DNA of 64,000 nucleotides, from assembly GCF_029589055.1 (NCBI RefSeq), contig NZ_JARQZP010000007.1, positions 2,170,001-2,234,000 on the forward strand, read 5' to 3'. Under the pieces are notes generated by a model that worked only from the letters and a program-made list of their open reading frames with translations, made no database searches and was not told the origin of the DNA. Every line of letters starts with the position of its first letter. Position 1 is the stretch's first letter. Below are positions 25,899-34,930 of the stretch, one piece after another. Position numbers and translations under genes: made by a program. The stretch comes from Vibrio hannami. Lineage in GTDB: Bacteria; Pseudomonadota; Gammaproteobacteria; Enterobacterales; Vibrionaceae.

Positions 25899-26708
25899 TT
25901 ATAGTTCATCAAGGCCGAGAACTTCAGTCATTGTATAGAAGCCTGCCTCTTTTTCGTTTAGCCAGATTGCCGCTCTTACCGCACCATTAGCAAATGTCAT
26001 ACGGTCAGTCGCTTTATGGGTGATCTCAACGCGCTCACCAATATCCGCAAACATAGCCGTGTGTTCACCTACAATGTCACCTGCTCGTATTGTTGCAAAA
26101 CCGATCTCGTCTTTAGTACGCTCTCCGGTAATACCCTCACGAGCATATACCGCAACATCACTAAGCTCATTCCCCATAGCAGATGCAATAGCTTCACCCA
26201 TACCAATTGCCGTACCGGAAGGTGCATCAACCTTGTGACGGTGATGCGCTTCTACGATCTCAATATCGGTATAATCACCCATCACTTTTGCTGCTTTTTC
26301 TAGCAGCTTAAATACTAGGTTTACACCTACGCTGTAGTTTGGAGCAAGCACGAGAGGAATAACTTTTGCAGCTTCATCAATTTGCTGCTTTTCATCTTCA
26401 GAGAAGCCCGTTGTACCGATAACGATCTTTTTCTGATACTTCTTACACAACTCAATATTCGCTAGTGTGCTTACCGGTGCAGTAAAGTCGATGATAACGT
26501 CAAATTCTTCGATACTTTTTTCAAGGTTATCTACTAACGAGATATTGAAACTTCCTTCACCACATAGCTCACCGATGTCGACTCCAACAAGTGAAGACTC
26601 CGGACGTTCAGAACCAGCGCCAACTGAGGAGTTAGGGTTATGGTGGGTAGCTTTGACCAGATTACGGCCCATGCGGCCAGCAGCTCCTGCGATCGCAATT
26701 CTTACCAT
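25899..26708 (-). CDS. dapB: 4-hydroxy-tetrahydrodipicolinate reductase
   Basis: NAD(P)H-dependent reductase in the diaminopimelate/lysine pathway, supplying meso-DAP for peptidoglycan (used by murE in this window) and lysine. At 269 residues it shows the Rossmann motif GAAGRMGR at the N-terminus, IGTTGFSEDE, the catalytic segment EAHHRHKVDAPSGTA, and ERVEITHKATDRMTFANGAVRAA. The ATG at 26708 (MVRIAIAGAAGRMGR) is preceded by GGAG and fits the family; in-frame codons up to 26747 are considered leader. mutT is upstream on the same strand. Confidence 0.96.
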   Translation of the reverse strand: MVRIAIAGAAGRMGRNLVKATHHNPNSSVGAGSERPESSLVGVDIGELCGEGSFNISLVDNLEKSIEEFDVIIDFTAPVSTLANIELCKKYQKKIVIGTTGFSEDEKQQIDEAAKVIPLVLAPNYSVGVNLVFKLLEKAAKVMGDYTDIEIVEAHHRHKVDAPSGTAIGMGEAIASAMGNELSDVAVYAREGITGERTKDEIGFATIRAGDIVGEHTAMFADIGERVEITHKATDRMTFANGAVRAAIWLNEKEAGFYTMTEVLGLDEL

Positions 26709-26761
26709 TGCGTTATTCTCCATTCTTTTAGGGGATTTCAATTCCATCCCTCTAAAGTAAT

Positions 26762-26791
26762 AAAAAAGGTGAGACGCGTAAACATCTCACC
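26762..26791 (-). terminator. mutT terminator
   Basis: Stem GGTGAGA / TCTCACC with a 10-nt loop, followed on the minus strand by T6. It lies between the mutT stop and dapB. Confidence 0.8.
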
Positions 26792-26797
26792 TATCTT

Positions 26798-27196
26798 TTA
26801 TTTATATTCTTCTATAACTCTGTTCAATATCGGCACATTAGCTTCGGGAAACTCAAAATTTGCTAACCTGGATATCTCTACCCACTCACCCTTTTGCCCT
26901 TCTTTTCCATAAGGTTCGTTTAGGAAGTCTGTAACAACAAAGAAATCAAACATCAGCGACTTGTCCGAGTAATCGTGAGTCAAAGCTTCAAAATGGTGTA
27001 GTTTCGTAACTTCTATGCCAATCTCTTCAAACAACTCGCGAACTGTCGCTTGCTCTGCGGTTTCGCCTTGCTCTACTTTACCGCCAGGAAACTCCCACAG
27101 ACCACCTTTATGTGCTTTATCCGGTCTCTTAGTAATAAAGACTTTATCCTGGACGGAATTCAAAATGATAGCCGCTGCAATATGAACTCTTTTCAT
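26798..27196 (-). CDS. mutT: 8-oxo-dGTP diphosphatase MutT
   Basis: Hydrolyses 8-oxo-dGTP to prevent A-to-C transversions. At 132 residues it carries the complete Nudix box GGKVEQGETAEQATVRELFEEIGI (pattern GX5EX7REUXEEXGU, about residues 38-60) after the strand WEFPGG. The ATG at 27196 (MKRVHIAAAIIL) follows a purine-rich GAAAAGAGAGA, and the longer frame to 27235 lacks a better site. It follows secA on the same strand, the usual gammaproteobacterial order. Confidence 0.95.
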   Translation of the reverse strand: MKRVHIAAAIILNSVQDKVFITKRPDKAHKGGLWEFPGGKVEQGETAEQATVRELFEEIGIEVTKLHHFEALTHDYSDKSLMFDFFVVTDFLNEPYGKEGQKGEWVEISRLANFEFPEANVPILNRVIEEYK

Positions 27197-27210
27197 TCTC
27201 TCTTTTCCAT

Positions 27211-27247
27211 AAAAAAGCCTACTAACTTTTAGCAAGTCAATAGGCTT
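27211..27247 (-). terminator. secA terminator
   Basis: AAGCCTA / TAGGCTT stem with a further inner GAC-type pairing (37-bp element), followed on the minus strand by T6. It lies between secA and mutT. Confidence 0.7.
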
Positions 27248-27272
27248 AGAACTAAGTTTCTAGCAGTTGGTA

Positions 27273-30004
27273 TTAGCTAAGTTTACCGTGACACTGTTTG
27301 AACTTCTTACCAGAGCCGCAAGGACAAGGATCGTTACGACCAACTTTAGCGCCCTCGCGAACAACCGGGCGCTGCGCTGCGTTCTCACCTTGCTCCTGCC
27401 CACCATCGTCTAGTTGGTTTTCAGCTGCCTGGTGCTGGAACTGCTGGCGACGAGCAGCTTCTTCAGCCTGCGCACGACGCTGAGCTTCCATACGCTCAAC
27501 TTCTTCTTGTTGCTGTACGCGAACCTTACTCAGGATCTGAACAACTTCGAATTTCAGTGTCTCAAGCAGGTTCTCAAACAGCTCGAATGATTCACGCTTA
27601 TATTCCTGCTTAGGGTTCTTCTGAGCATAACCACGTAGATGAATACCCTGACGAAGGTGATCCATGGCAGCAAGGTGCTCTTTCCATAGGTTGTCCAGAG
27701 TTTGCAGCATAACCGACTTCTCAAAGTTGCGCAGAACCTGCTCACCCACAGTCTCTTCTTTGCCTTTGTATACTTCAACTGCGGTTTCAAGAATCTTCTC
27801 GCGAAGCGCTTCTTCGTATAGCTTATCGTCTTCATCCAGCCACGCCTGAACAGGTGCATCCAAATCGAAGTCGTTCTTCAAACGCTCTTCCAGACCAGCA
27901 ACATCCCACATTTCTTCCAGAGATTGTGGTGGGATATATTCATCAACAACCGATGCAAACACATCTTCACGGTTGTGTGTGATCATTTCACTGATGTCAT
28001 CAACACTCATCAGCTCATCACGTAGCTCGTATACTACCTTACGCTGGTCATTCGCAACATCATCGAACTCTAGAAGCTGTTTACGGATATCGAAGTTACG
28101 GCCTTCAACTTTACGCTGTGCTTTTTCGATAGAACGAGAAAGCATGCGGCTTTCAATTGCTTCACCTTCATCCATACCACTCTGAATAAGACCAGCCATA
28201 CGATCTGAAGTGAAGATACGCAGTAGGGAGTCTTCCATCGATAGGTAGAAACGAGATGAGCCAGCATCACCCTGACGACCAGAACGACCACGCAGCTGGT
28301 TATCAATACGACGAGATTCATGACGCTCAGTACCAATAATATGAAGACCACCAGACTCAAGTACTGCATCGTGGCGAACCTTCCAATCAGCTTTGATCTT
28401 AGCTACTTGATCGTCTGTTGGATTCTCAATTTTAGCGAGTTCAGCCTGCCAGCTACCACCCAGAACGATATCGGTACCACGACCAGCCATGTTGGTCGCA
28501 ATAGTTACCGCTGAAGACGCACCAGCATTTGCTACGATATCAGCTTCCTGCTCGTGGAATTTCGCGTTCAGTACATTGTGCTTGATCTTAGCTTTCTTAA
28601 GCGCATTAGACAGAAGTTCTGATTTTTCGATAGAAACCGTACCAACAAGAATCGGCTGACCTTTGGCTACTCGATCTTTGATATCTTCAATGATCGCATT
28701 AAATTTCTCAGCTTCAGTACGGTAAACCACATCCGCCATATCATCACGGATCATTGGTTTATTTGTTGGGATAACAACCGTTTCCAAGCCATAGATTGAC
28801 TGGAACTCGAATGCTTCAGTATCTGCTGTACCTGTCATACCAGACAGCTTTTCATACAGACGGAAGTAGTTCTGGAAGGTAATGGATGCCAGAGTCTGGT
28901 TTTCGTTCTGGATCTTAACGCCTTCTTTAGCTTCTACTGCCTGATGAAGACCTTCAGACCAACGACGACCTGGCATTGTACGGCCAGTGTGTTCATCAAC
29001 GATGATAACTTCGTCATCTTTAACGATGTAATCTACGTCTTTTTCAAATAGTACATGAGCTCGAAGTGCAGCGTTTACGTGGTGCAGCAAGCTAATATTA
29101 GCAGGAGAGTAAAGCGTATCTCCCTCTTCCATCAAACCATTTTTAGTAAGCAGCTCTTCTACAAACTCCTGACCATTTTCAGTCAGGTGAACCTGTTTAG
29201 ACTTTTCGTCTACGGTATAGTGACCATCACCACGATACTCTTCAGAGTCTTCTTGATCCTGCTTTTCAAGGCTAGGGATCAGTGTATTGATTCGAGTGTA
29301 AAGATCAGAACTGTCTTCAGCCGGGCCAGAAATGATAAGAGGAGTACGAGCTTCATCGATAAGGATCGAGTCAACTTCATCGACTACAGCAAAGAAACGT
29401 TCACGCTGTACACGGTCTTCATTGCGGAAAGCCATGTTGTCACGAAGGTAGTCAAAGCCAAATTCGTTGTTTGTACCGTATAGTACGTCACAGCGGTACG
29501 CTGCTTGTTTCTCAGGCGGTGCCATATTCGGCACGTTTACGCCTACGGTCATACCTAGGAATTCGAATAGTGGACGGTTTGTTTCTGCATCTCGCTTAGC
29601 CAGATAGTCGTTCACTGTTACGATGTGAACGCCTTTGCTTGGAAGTGCATTCAGGTAAGCAGGAAGTGTCGCTGTAAGGGTTTTACCTTCACCCGTACGC
29701 ATCTCTGCGATCTGGCCAGTGTTAAGAACCATACCACCAATAAGCTGAACGTCGAAGTGACGCATGCCAAATACACGCTTAGAGGCTTCTCTTACTGTAG
29801 CAAAAGCTTCTGGTAGCATTTGATCAAGAGTTTCACCTTTCTCAAGACGCTCACGGAACTCAGCCGTTTTGGCTTTTAGTTCTTCATCTGAAAGCGCTTC
29901 AAAATCTGGCTCGTAGTTGTTGATCTGTTTTACTATTTTCTTAATCGTCGCAGAGTTCGGTCATTGCGACTGCCAATTACCTTTGTCAGTAGCTTAGTTA
30001 TCAT
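27273..30004 (-). CDS. secA: Preprotein translocase ATPase SecA (apparent frameshift near codon 24)
   Basis: Motor of the Sec translocase. From residue ~58 on (29819 leftward) the frame is intact: Walker [14 protein letters not shown]-type [41 protein letters not shown], and the C-terminal zinc SEC-C motif [14 protein letters not shown]. The true start is the ATG at 30004: it encodes [23 protein letters not shown] and then hits TAG at 29935-29933. Adding one A to the A4 run at 29939-29936 restores [12 protein letters not shown] and joins the frames, giving 910 residues, the normal size. SecA is essential, so a base-calling error is most likely. It lies between lpxC and mutT. Confidence 0.93.
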
Positions 30005-30402
30005 TTGTTGTGAATCTCTTGTTATCTGGCCTTCACAGCCTAAAAGTTGCTTTCAGTCTCTATCACTAAGAATACTGAGAATAATTCTATGATTCTGATA
30101 TTGTGGTGAAGCGTAGAGTTTTCAAGCTTTGGTAAAAATAATGCGACATATATTAAGGGATTATTCCATCCCCTACCATCAAGATTCTAATTAGTTTGAG
30201 CAGCCTTAAATATTTTTAATGATCCGGCTAATTTACGAACAGTCGCAGAGCTGAAAGCTGCACATAATTTGTGCAAGTGGTTAGATATGTGCTTGCCGGA
30301 TCAATCTGATCCGGCAATTTTGATCCTTTATGCGGCAAATGGGAAATAATGATCCGTAGCATCATTGAATAATTCAGAGTGCACTAGCTGAATAGCAAAC
30401 AT
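30005..30402. other. secA-lpxC gap, possible remnant of a DUF721-type gene
   Basis: About 400 bp with no intact gene. The + strand frame around 30200-30351 is open for about 50 codons (LRTVAELKAAHNLCKWLDMCLPDQ, ending AANGK-stop) but has no start codon. A DUF721-like gene often lies divergent from secA here in vibrios, so this may be its decayed remnant; the similarity is weak. The frame contains a strong hairpin (30293-30317), which argues against coding. I saw no secM-like arrest peptide. Confidence 0.3.
30293..30317. repeat. Perfect 11-bp inverted repeat upstream of secA
   Basis: TTGCCGGATCA / TGATCCGGCAA with a 3-nt loop. The half-site GATCCGG recurs at 30221-30227 and GATCCG again near 30351. 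On the + strand a TTTTGATCC tail follows. It may be a terminator or a small repeat element. Confidence 0.6.
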
Positions 30403-30432
30403 AAAAAAACCAGACGTTAAGTCTGGTTTTTT
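30403..30432. terminator. lpxC terminator (bidirectional type)
   Basis: 12-bp arms AAAAAACCAGAC / GTCTGGTTTTTT around a 5-nt loop, with T-tracts on both strands, 17 bp past the lpxC stop. On the minus strand it ends the dcw-lpxC transcript. Confidence 0.85.
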
Positions 30433-30448
30433 AAGAATTTTTCTGATT

Positions 30449-31367
30449 TTACGCAAGAACCATATTTGGCTCTGCAAAAGCTACCGGAGAACCGACTTCT
30501 TCTTCGAATGTCGCCCACTCCCAAGCTTCCTGGTCTGCCATTACCGCTCTTAAAAGCTTATTGTTCAAACCGTGGCCCGTTTTATATGCGCGAAGTTCAC
30601 CAACAATGCTGTGTCCGCCCATATATAGATCACCAATAGCGTCCAGAACTTTATGCGTAACGAACTCGTTATCAAAACGAAGACCTTCTTCGTTCAGGAT
30701 ACGGTATTCATCCAGAACAATTGCACAATCGAAGCTACCGCCAAGACACAGGTTCTGTGACTGAAGGTATTCGATATCCTTCATAAAACCGAAGGTACGC
30801 GCACGAGAAATGTTTTTAACAAATGCTTTTGAAGAGAAATCAAACAGCATATGCTGCTCATCAGATTCAATTGCAGGGTGGTTAAAATCAATCTCAAAGT
30901 CCATGCGGAAACCATTATAAGGTACAAGTTCGGCCCATTTATCGCCGTCTTCTACTCTTACTGGCTTCTTAATACGAATGAATCGCTTAGGAGTATTAAG
31001 TACTTCAATACCCGCAGACTGGATAAGGTATACAAACGGACTTGCACTACCATCCATAATTGGAATTTCAGGAGCATCTACTTCGATAATTACGTTATCG
31101 ATACCCATACCAGCTAATGCTGCATTTAGGTGCTCTACCGTCGAAATTCTAACGCCTTCGTCGTTCACCAGTGCTGTACAAAGCATTGTATCGCGAACTG
31201 AATCAGGATCTGCCGGAAAATCGACAGCTGGCTCTAGAATCAGTACGTCGGTAAACAACACCTGTATTCGCCGCTGCTGGACGCAAGGTAAGCGTAACTT
31301 TACGCCCGGAGTGTAAACCAACCCCAGTCGTTTTTACGATTTCTTTCAGAGTACGTTGTCTGATCAT
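30449..31367 (-). CDS. lpxC: UDP-3-O-acyl-N-acetylglucosamine deacetylase LpxC (apparent frameshift near codon 43)
   Basis: Zinc deacetylase, the committed step of lipid A synthesis. The ATG at 31367 starts MIRQRTLKEIVKTTGVGLHSG and runs through LRPAAANTGVVYRRTD. The bases then read GATTCTAGAG, where GATCTAGAG would give D-L-E-P-A-V-D-F-P, the expected sequence. One extra T (31238 or 31239) therefore breaks the frame. Corrected, the protein is 305 residues, equal to E. coli LpxC. Zinc-site motifs STVEHLNAAL and THKVLDAIGD are present. LpxC is essential, so a base-calling error is most likely. It follows ftsZ at the end of the dcw cluster. Confidence 0.93.
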
Positions 31368-31465
31368 CTACCTTGCCTCAAGTTAAGTGCTATGAATCAC
31401 GGCCAGCAATGAAACCGGCCGCAGATAGTATCACAAATTAGACGCGAGTCAAATTTGTCGGATTT

Positions 31466-32695
31466 TTAGTCAGCCTGGCGACGTAAAAATGCCGGAATAT
31501 CTAAATAGCCACTTTCCTTCTCTGTCTTAGCCGCTGCATTCTGTCCGTTGTTAACGGCAGAAGTGGCATTTGACGGAGCTGCTGGTTGCGGTTTTACCTC
31601 TGGTTTTTGATGCAAAGGTTGTGCCGCTTTCTCTTCAACTTTTGCAGCTACTGGTTGTGGTACAGCTGGCTGAGCAACCTGTGGAGCCGGTTTTGGCTTC
31701 GCAGCCGAACCAGCAACCAGAGTTATCTCAGGCTTCTTGTCATTACCAATACCTGTTGCAACAACCGTTACACGGAACTCATCAGACATATCAGGGTCCA
31801 GAGAAGTACCAATAACGACTGTCGCATTGTCAGATGCAAACGCCTTGACTGTATTACCTACTGTTTCAAATTCATCCAGACGCATATCCAGACCAGCGGT
31901 AATGTTAACCAGCACGCCGCGCGCACCTGCCAAATCAATATCTTCAAGCAGTGGAGAAGAAATTGCAGCTTCTGCTGCTTCTTCCGCACGTTCTTCGCCT
32001 TTAGCGACACCACTACCCATCATCGCGTGGCCCATTTCGGACATTACCGTTCTAACGTCCGCGAAGTCCACGTTGATCATACCTGGGCGGGTAATCAACT
32101 CTGCAATGCCCTGCACTGCATTTTTCAGTACATCGTTCGCGTAGCCAAATGCTTCAAGCAAAGTAACGCTGCGACCATATACCTTCAATAGTTTCTCATT
32201 TGGAATGGTGATCAAAGAATCAACATGCTTTGAAAGCTCTTCGATACCCTGTTCAGCAAATGCCAAACGCTTTTTACCTTCAAATCCAAATGGCTTCGTT
32301 ACTACGGCAACAGTAAGTATATTTAGTTCCTTAGCAACTTCAGCAATTACCGGTGCTGCACCTGTACCTGTACCGCCACCCATACCGGCAGCTATAAATA
32401 CCATATCGGCACCAGAAATAGCTTCTTTAATCTTTTCTTTATCTTCGAGAGCTGAGTCACGTCCTACCTGAGGATTTGCGCCAGCACCCAGACCCTTAGT
32501 GATATCGACACCAATCTGGATGACTGAATTTACGCTCGCTTTACGCAGCGCCTGTGCATCAGTATTTACGCTAATGAAATCAACGCCTTCGATTGACTCA
32601 CGAACCATGTGTTCTACGGCGTTACCGCCGCCGCCACCAACCCCAACGACCTTAATTACCGCATCGTCAGACATTTCCATCATCGGTTCAAACAT
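31466..32695 (-). CDS. ftsZ: Cell division tubulin homologue FtsZ
   Basis: A 409-residue GTPase that polymerises into the Z-ring. Motifs: VVGVGGGGGNAVEHM (nucleotide loop), tubulin signature GGGTGTGAAPV, and T7-loop residues in NVDFADVRTVM. A variable Pro/Gln/Ala-rich linker (about 320-390) leads to the conserved tail YLDIPAFLRRQAD that binds FtsA and ZipA. The start MFEPMMEMSDDAVIKVVG is family-typical. It lies 29 bp after ftsA, with lpxC 98 bp downstream. Confidence 0.98.
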   Translation of the reverse strand: MFEPMMEMSDDAVIKVVGVGGGGGNAVEHMVRESIEGVDFISVNTDAQALRKASVNSVIQIGVDITKGLGAGANPQVGRDSALEDKEKIKEAISGADMVFIAAGMGGGTGTGAAPVIAEVAKELNILTVAVVTKPFGFEGKKRLAFAEQGIEELSKHVDSLITIPNEKLLKVYGRSVTLLEAFGYANDVLKNAVQGIAELITRPGMINVDFADVRTVMSEMGHAMMGSGVAKGEERAEEAAEAAISSPLLEDIDLAGARGVLVNITAGLDMRLDEFETVGNTVKAFASDNATVVIGTSLDPDMSDEFRVTVVATGIGNDKKPEITLVAGSAAKPKPAPQVAQPAVPQPVAAKVEEKAAQPLHQKPEVKPQPAAPSNATSAVNNGQNAAAKTEKESGYLDIPAFLRRQAD

Positions 32696-32724
32696 GTGTT
32701 ATCTCCGTTTATCCTGCTCTCAGG

Positions 32725-33990
32725 TTAAAACTCTTTTTGTATCCAATTACGCATTCTACTAAATAATCCAGAGAATGAGGAACTCTTTGGTTCACTATAT
32801 TCACTGTCGTCAATTGATTGACTATCTTTTGCGTAATGAAGTAATCCAACTGCCGTAGCATGGTACGGCTCTTTAACATAATCGGTAAGCCCACTAACTT
32901 CCAGCGGTTTACCTATGCGTACTCTGTTTGCGCCGAATACTCTTTCGGCACACTCAACCATACCTTCAATTTGTGAAGCTCCACCGGTTAAAACAATACC
33001 AGCCGCCAAATGGTGTTTGATGTTGTCTTCTCTCAGCTTTGCCTGAACTGAATTAACTGATTGATTAATGAAGCCCATCAACTCTGCGTAACGAGCTTCA
33101 ATCACGCCAGAAAGTTCCTGACGCTTTAATGTTCTTGAGGGTCTCCCACCCACGCTAGGCACATTAACTGTATCATCTTTACTGACCAGTTCACTTAAAG
33201 CACAGCCATAGCGTACCTTAATATCCTCAGCATCACCAACCGGAGTGCCAAAAGCAAAGGCAATATCACTGGTTACTGCATTTCCCGCATAGGAGAATAC
33301 TTCAGTATGACGCAATGCGCCACCAGTCCAGATGGAAACATCCATCGTACCGGCACCGATATCAACGACGCAGACACCGAGTTCTCTTTCGTCTTCAGTA
33401 ATGACAGCATTACTTGCAGCAAGGCCAGAGAACACTAACTGTTCAACCTTGAGGCCACACCGTTCAACAGCTTTGATAATATTCCTTGCCATATCATTGT
33501 GGCAGGAAATCAGGTGAACACTCACTTCCATACGAACACCAGACAAACCAAGCGGATTTTTAATCCCTTCCTGATAATCAATGGTAAATTCTTGCGGAAT
33601 CACGTGCAAAATACGTTGTTCTTCACCAATTTTTATCGATTTAGCCGTGTGAATCACTCGGTCCATATCGTCCTGAGAAACCTCTTCTTCAGAGATTGCC
33701 CCCATCCCTTTCTCAATTCTGCTGGCAATATGCTTACCTGAAAGGGAGATATAAACGTTGCTAATTTTACATTCGGCCATCATCTCGGCCTGATCGACAG
33801 CTCTCTGAACCGACTTAACCACCGATTCCAGGTCGTTAACGCCGCCTTTGTCCATACCCCTGGACGGACTGCTTCCCGCTCCGAGTATATTGATCTGTCC
33901 GTCCGGCAGTATTTCACCTACCAGAGCTGATACGCTAGCTGTGCCTATATCAAGACCGACAATGATATTATCGTCAGCAGTCTTAGTCAT
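32725..33990 (-). CDS. ftsA: Cell division actin homologue FtsA
   Basis: A 421-residue actin-fold ATPase that tethers FtsZ to the membrane and recruits late divisome proteins. Phosphate-1 motif GLDIGTASVSALVGE at the N-terminus, the 1C domain in the first third, and VVDIGAGTMDVSIW (phosphate 2) are visible. The C-terminal amphipathic membrane-targeting helix is FSRMRNWIQKEF. Its start overlaps the end of ftsQ by 8 bp, indicating coupling. Confidence 0.98.
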   Translation of the reverse strand: MTKTADDNIIVGLDIGTASVSALVGEILPDGQINILGAGSSPSRGMDKGGVNDLESVVKSVQRAVDQAEMMAECKISNVYISLSGKHIASRIEKGMGAISEEEVSQDDMDRVIHTAKSIKIGEEQRILHVIPQEFTIDYQEGIKNPLGLSGVRMEVSVHLISCHNDMARNIIKAVERCGLKVEQLVFSGLAASNAVITEDERELGVCVVDIGAGTMDVSIWTGGALRHTEVFSYAGNAVTSDIAFAFGTPVGDAEDIKVRYGCALSELVSKDDTVNVPSVGGRPSRTLKRQELSGVIEARYAELMGFINQSVNSVQAKLREDNIKHHLAAGIVLTGGASQIEGMVECAERVFGANRVRIGKPLEVSGLTDYVKEPYHATAVGLLHYAKDSQSIDDSEYSEPKSSSFSGLFSRMRNWIQKEF

Positions 33991-34762
33991 CTGTACTCTC
34001 TTGTGCTAAATCTTCTTCCTGAAACCACCCTACTGCGGCTCCCGTATCATACCGTAAGTCAATATAGCTAACTTGTGCAGCCTTGTTTCCTAACTTTTTA
34101 TAAAGAGAAGCAAAGCGATTAAGCCTCTCTTCTAAAGACTCTTTTCCTAGTTCCAACCGGATACCATTGTCCAGGATCATCTGCCATGCTCTGCGATCGT
34201 TCAGAACAACCGAGGTGACTGAAAGACCAAGTGAAGCAAATAACGGCGTTACTTCCCGCCAGGTATCCAGAACCTTATGCTCACTGGCTGCAGGGCCATA
34301 AAGCTTAACCCGGTCTTCTCTGAGCTGGCCAACATCCGCTTCAAAAACATCGCCACCTTCATTCAGTAGCGCGTTACCATTCCAGATAGCAGAGGCCTTA
34401 TGCTCAACTAAATAGACTTTTATAACGTCTGGCCATTGTTTCCGAATCGAAGCCTGAGCAACCCAGGGTAATTCTGTGATGGCATCCTGTAAGGTATTTA
34501 CATCCTGAGACATAAAAGTACCAAGGTGATCAACAGAAGCCAGCGCGTTTTGCACATCTTCCGGGGCAACATATTCAAGCTCCCCCTGCAGTATTAACTT
34601 AGACAGGGGCAAACGCTGTTCATCCAGCATCCAGCTTATTGTGGAATAAAGCAGGGTACCAATCGATAGCACAACAAGTAGTAAAAAAGCGCCACCAACA
34701 GCGTGCTGTTTTACTTTGTTTTTTGCCTGATTCGAGTCATCGATACCAACTGCACTATTCAT
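33983..34762 (-). CDS. ftsQ: Cell division protein FtsQ
   Basis: A 259-residue bitopic inner-membrane protein of the FtsQLB complex. One transmembrane helix (about 22-45, GGAFLLLVVLSIGTLLYSTI) is followed by a periplasmic POTRA domain (LSKLILQGELEYVAPEDVQNAL) and a beta domain ending near VSYIDLRYDTGAAVGW. It overlaps ftsA by 8 bp. No ddl gene lies between it and murC. Confidence 0.95.
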   Translation of the reverse strand: MNSAVGIDDSNQAKNKVKQHAVGGAFLLLVVLSIGTLLYSTISWMLDEQRLPLSKLILQGELEYVAPEDVQNALASVDHLGTFMSQDVNTLQDAITELPWVAQASIRKQWPDVIKVYLVEHKASAIWNGNALLNEGGDVFEADVGQLREDRVKLYGPAASEHKVLDTWREVTPLFASLGLSVTSVVLNDRRAWQMILDNGIRLELGKESLEERLNRFASLYKKLGNKAAQVSYIDLRYDTGAAVGWFQEEDLAQESTDD

Positions 34763-34868
34763 TATTAATTCAATATCGCTATTATTACGCCTATATATAA
34801 CTCGAAGCTTAGGGTTTGTTAACCTTTCGCGACTGGAATAAATCTAATAAAGCCTCAGGAATTATTAC

Positions 34869-34926
34869 AAAGCACACATAAACTATCTACCCAAAATTGC
34901 TGAATATTAGAGAATGCGTGTGCTTT
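34869..34926. repeat. Long-range inverted repeat in the murC-ftsQ gap
   Basis: 9-bp arms AAAGCACAC / GTGTGCTTT separated by 40 bases, just past the murC stop in the 168-bp gap before ftsQ. The gap shows no gene. The function is unknown; as RNA on the minus strand it has no T-tract. Confidence 0.35.
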
Positions 34927-34930
34927 TTAT

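Noticed and set aside
27273..29819. secA starting at the ATG at 29819
   Set aside because: This would delete about 60 conserved N-terminal residues that are clearly encoded upstream in another frame up to 30004.
30005..30402. SecM-like arrest peptide upstream of secA
   Set aside because: No same-strand open frame with a signal sequence and arrest motif was found.
31586..32191. 201-codon frame antisense to ftsZ
   Set aside because: Shadow of a strongly conserved gene; no ribosome site and Cys/Arg-rich nonsense composition.
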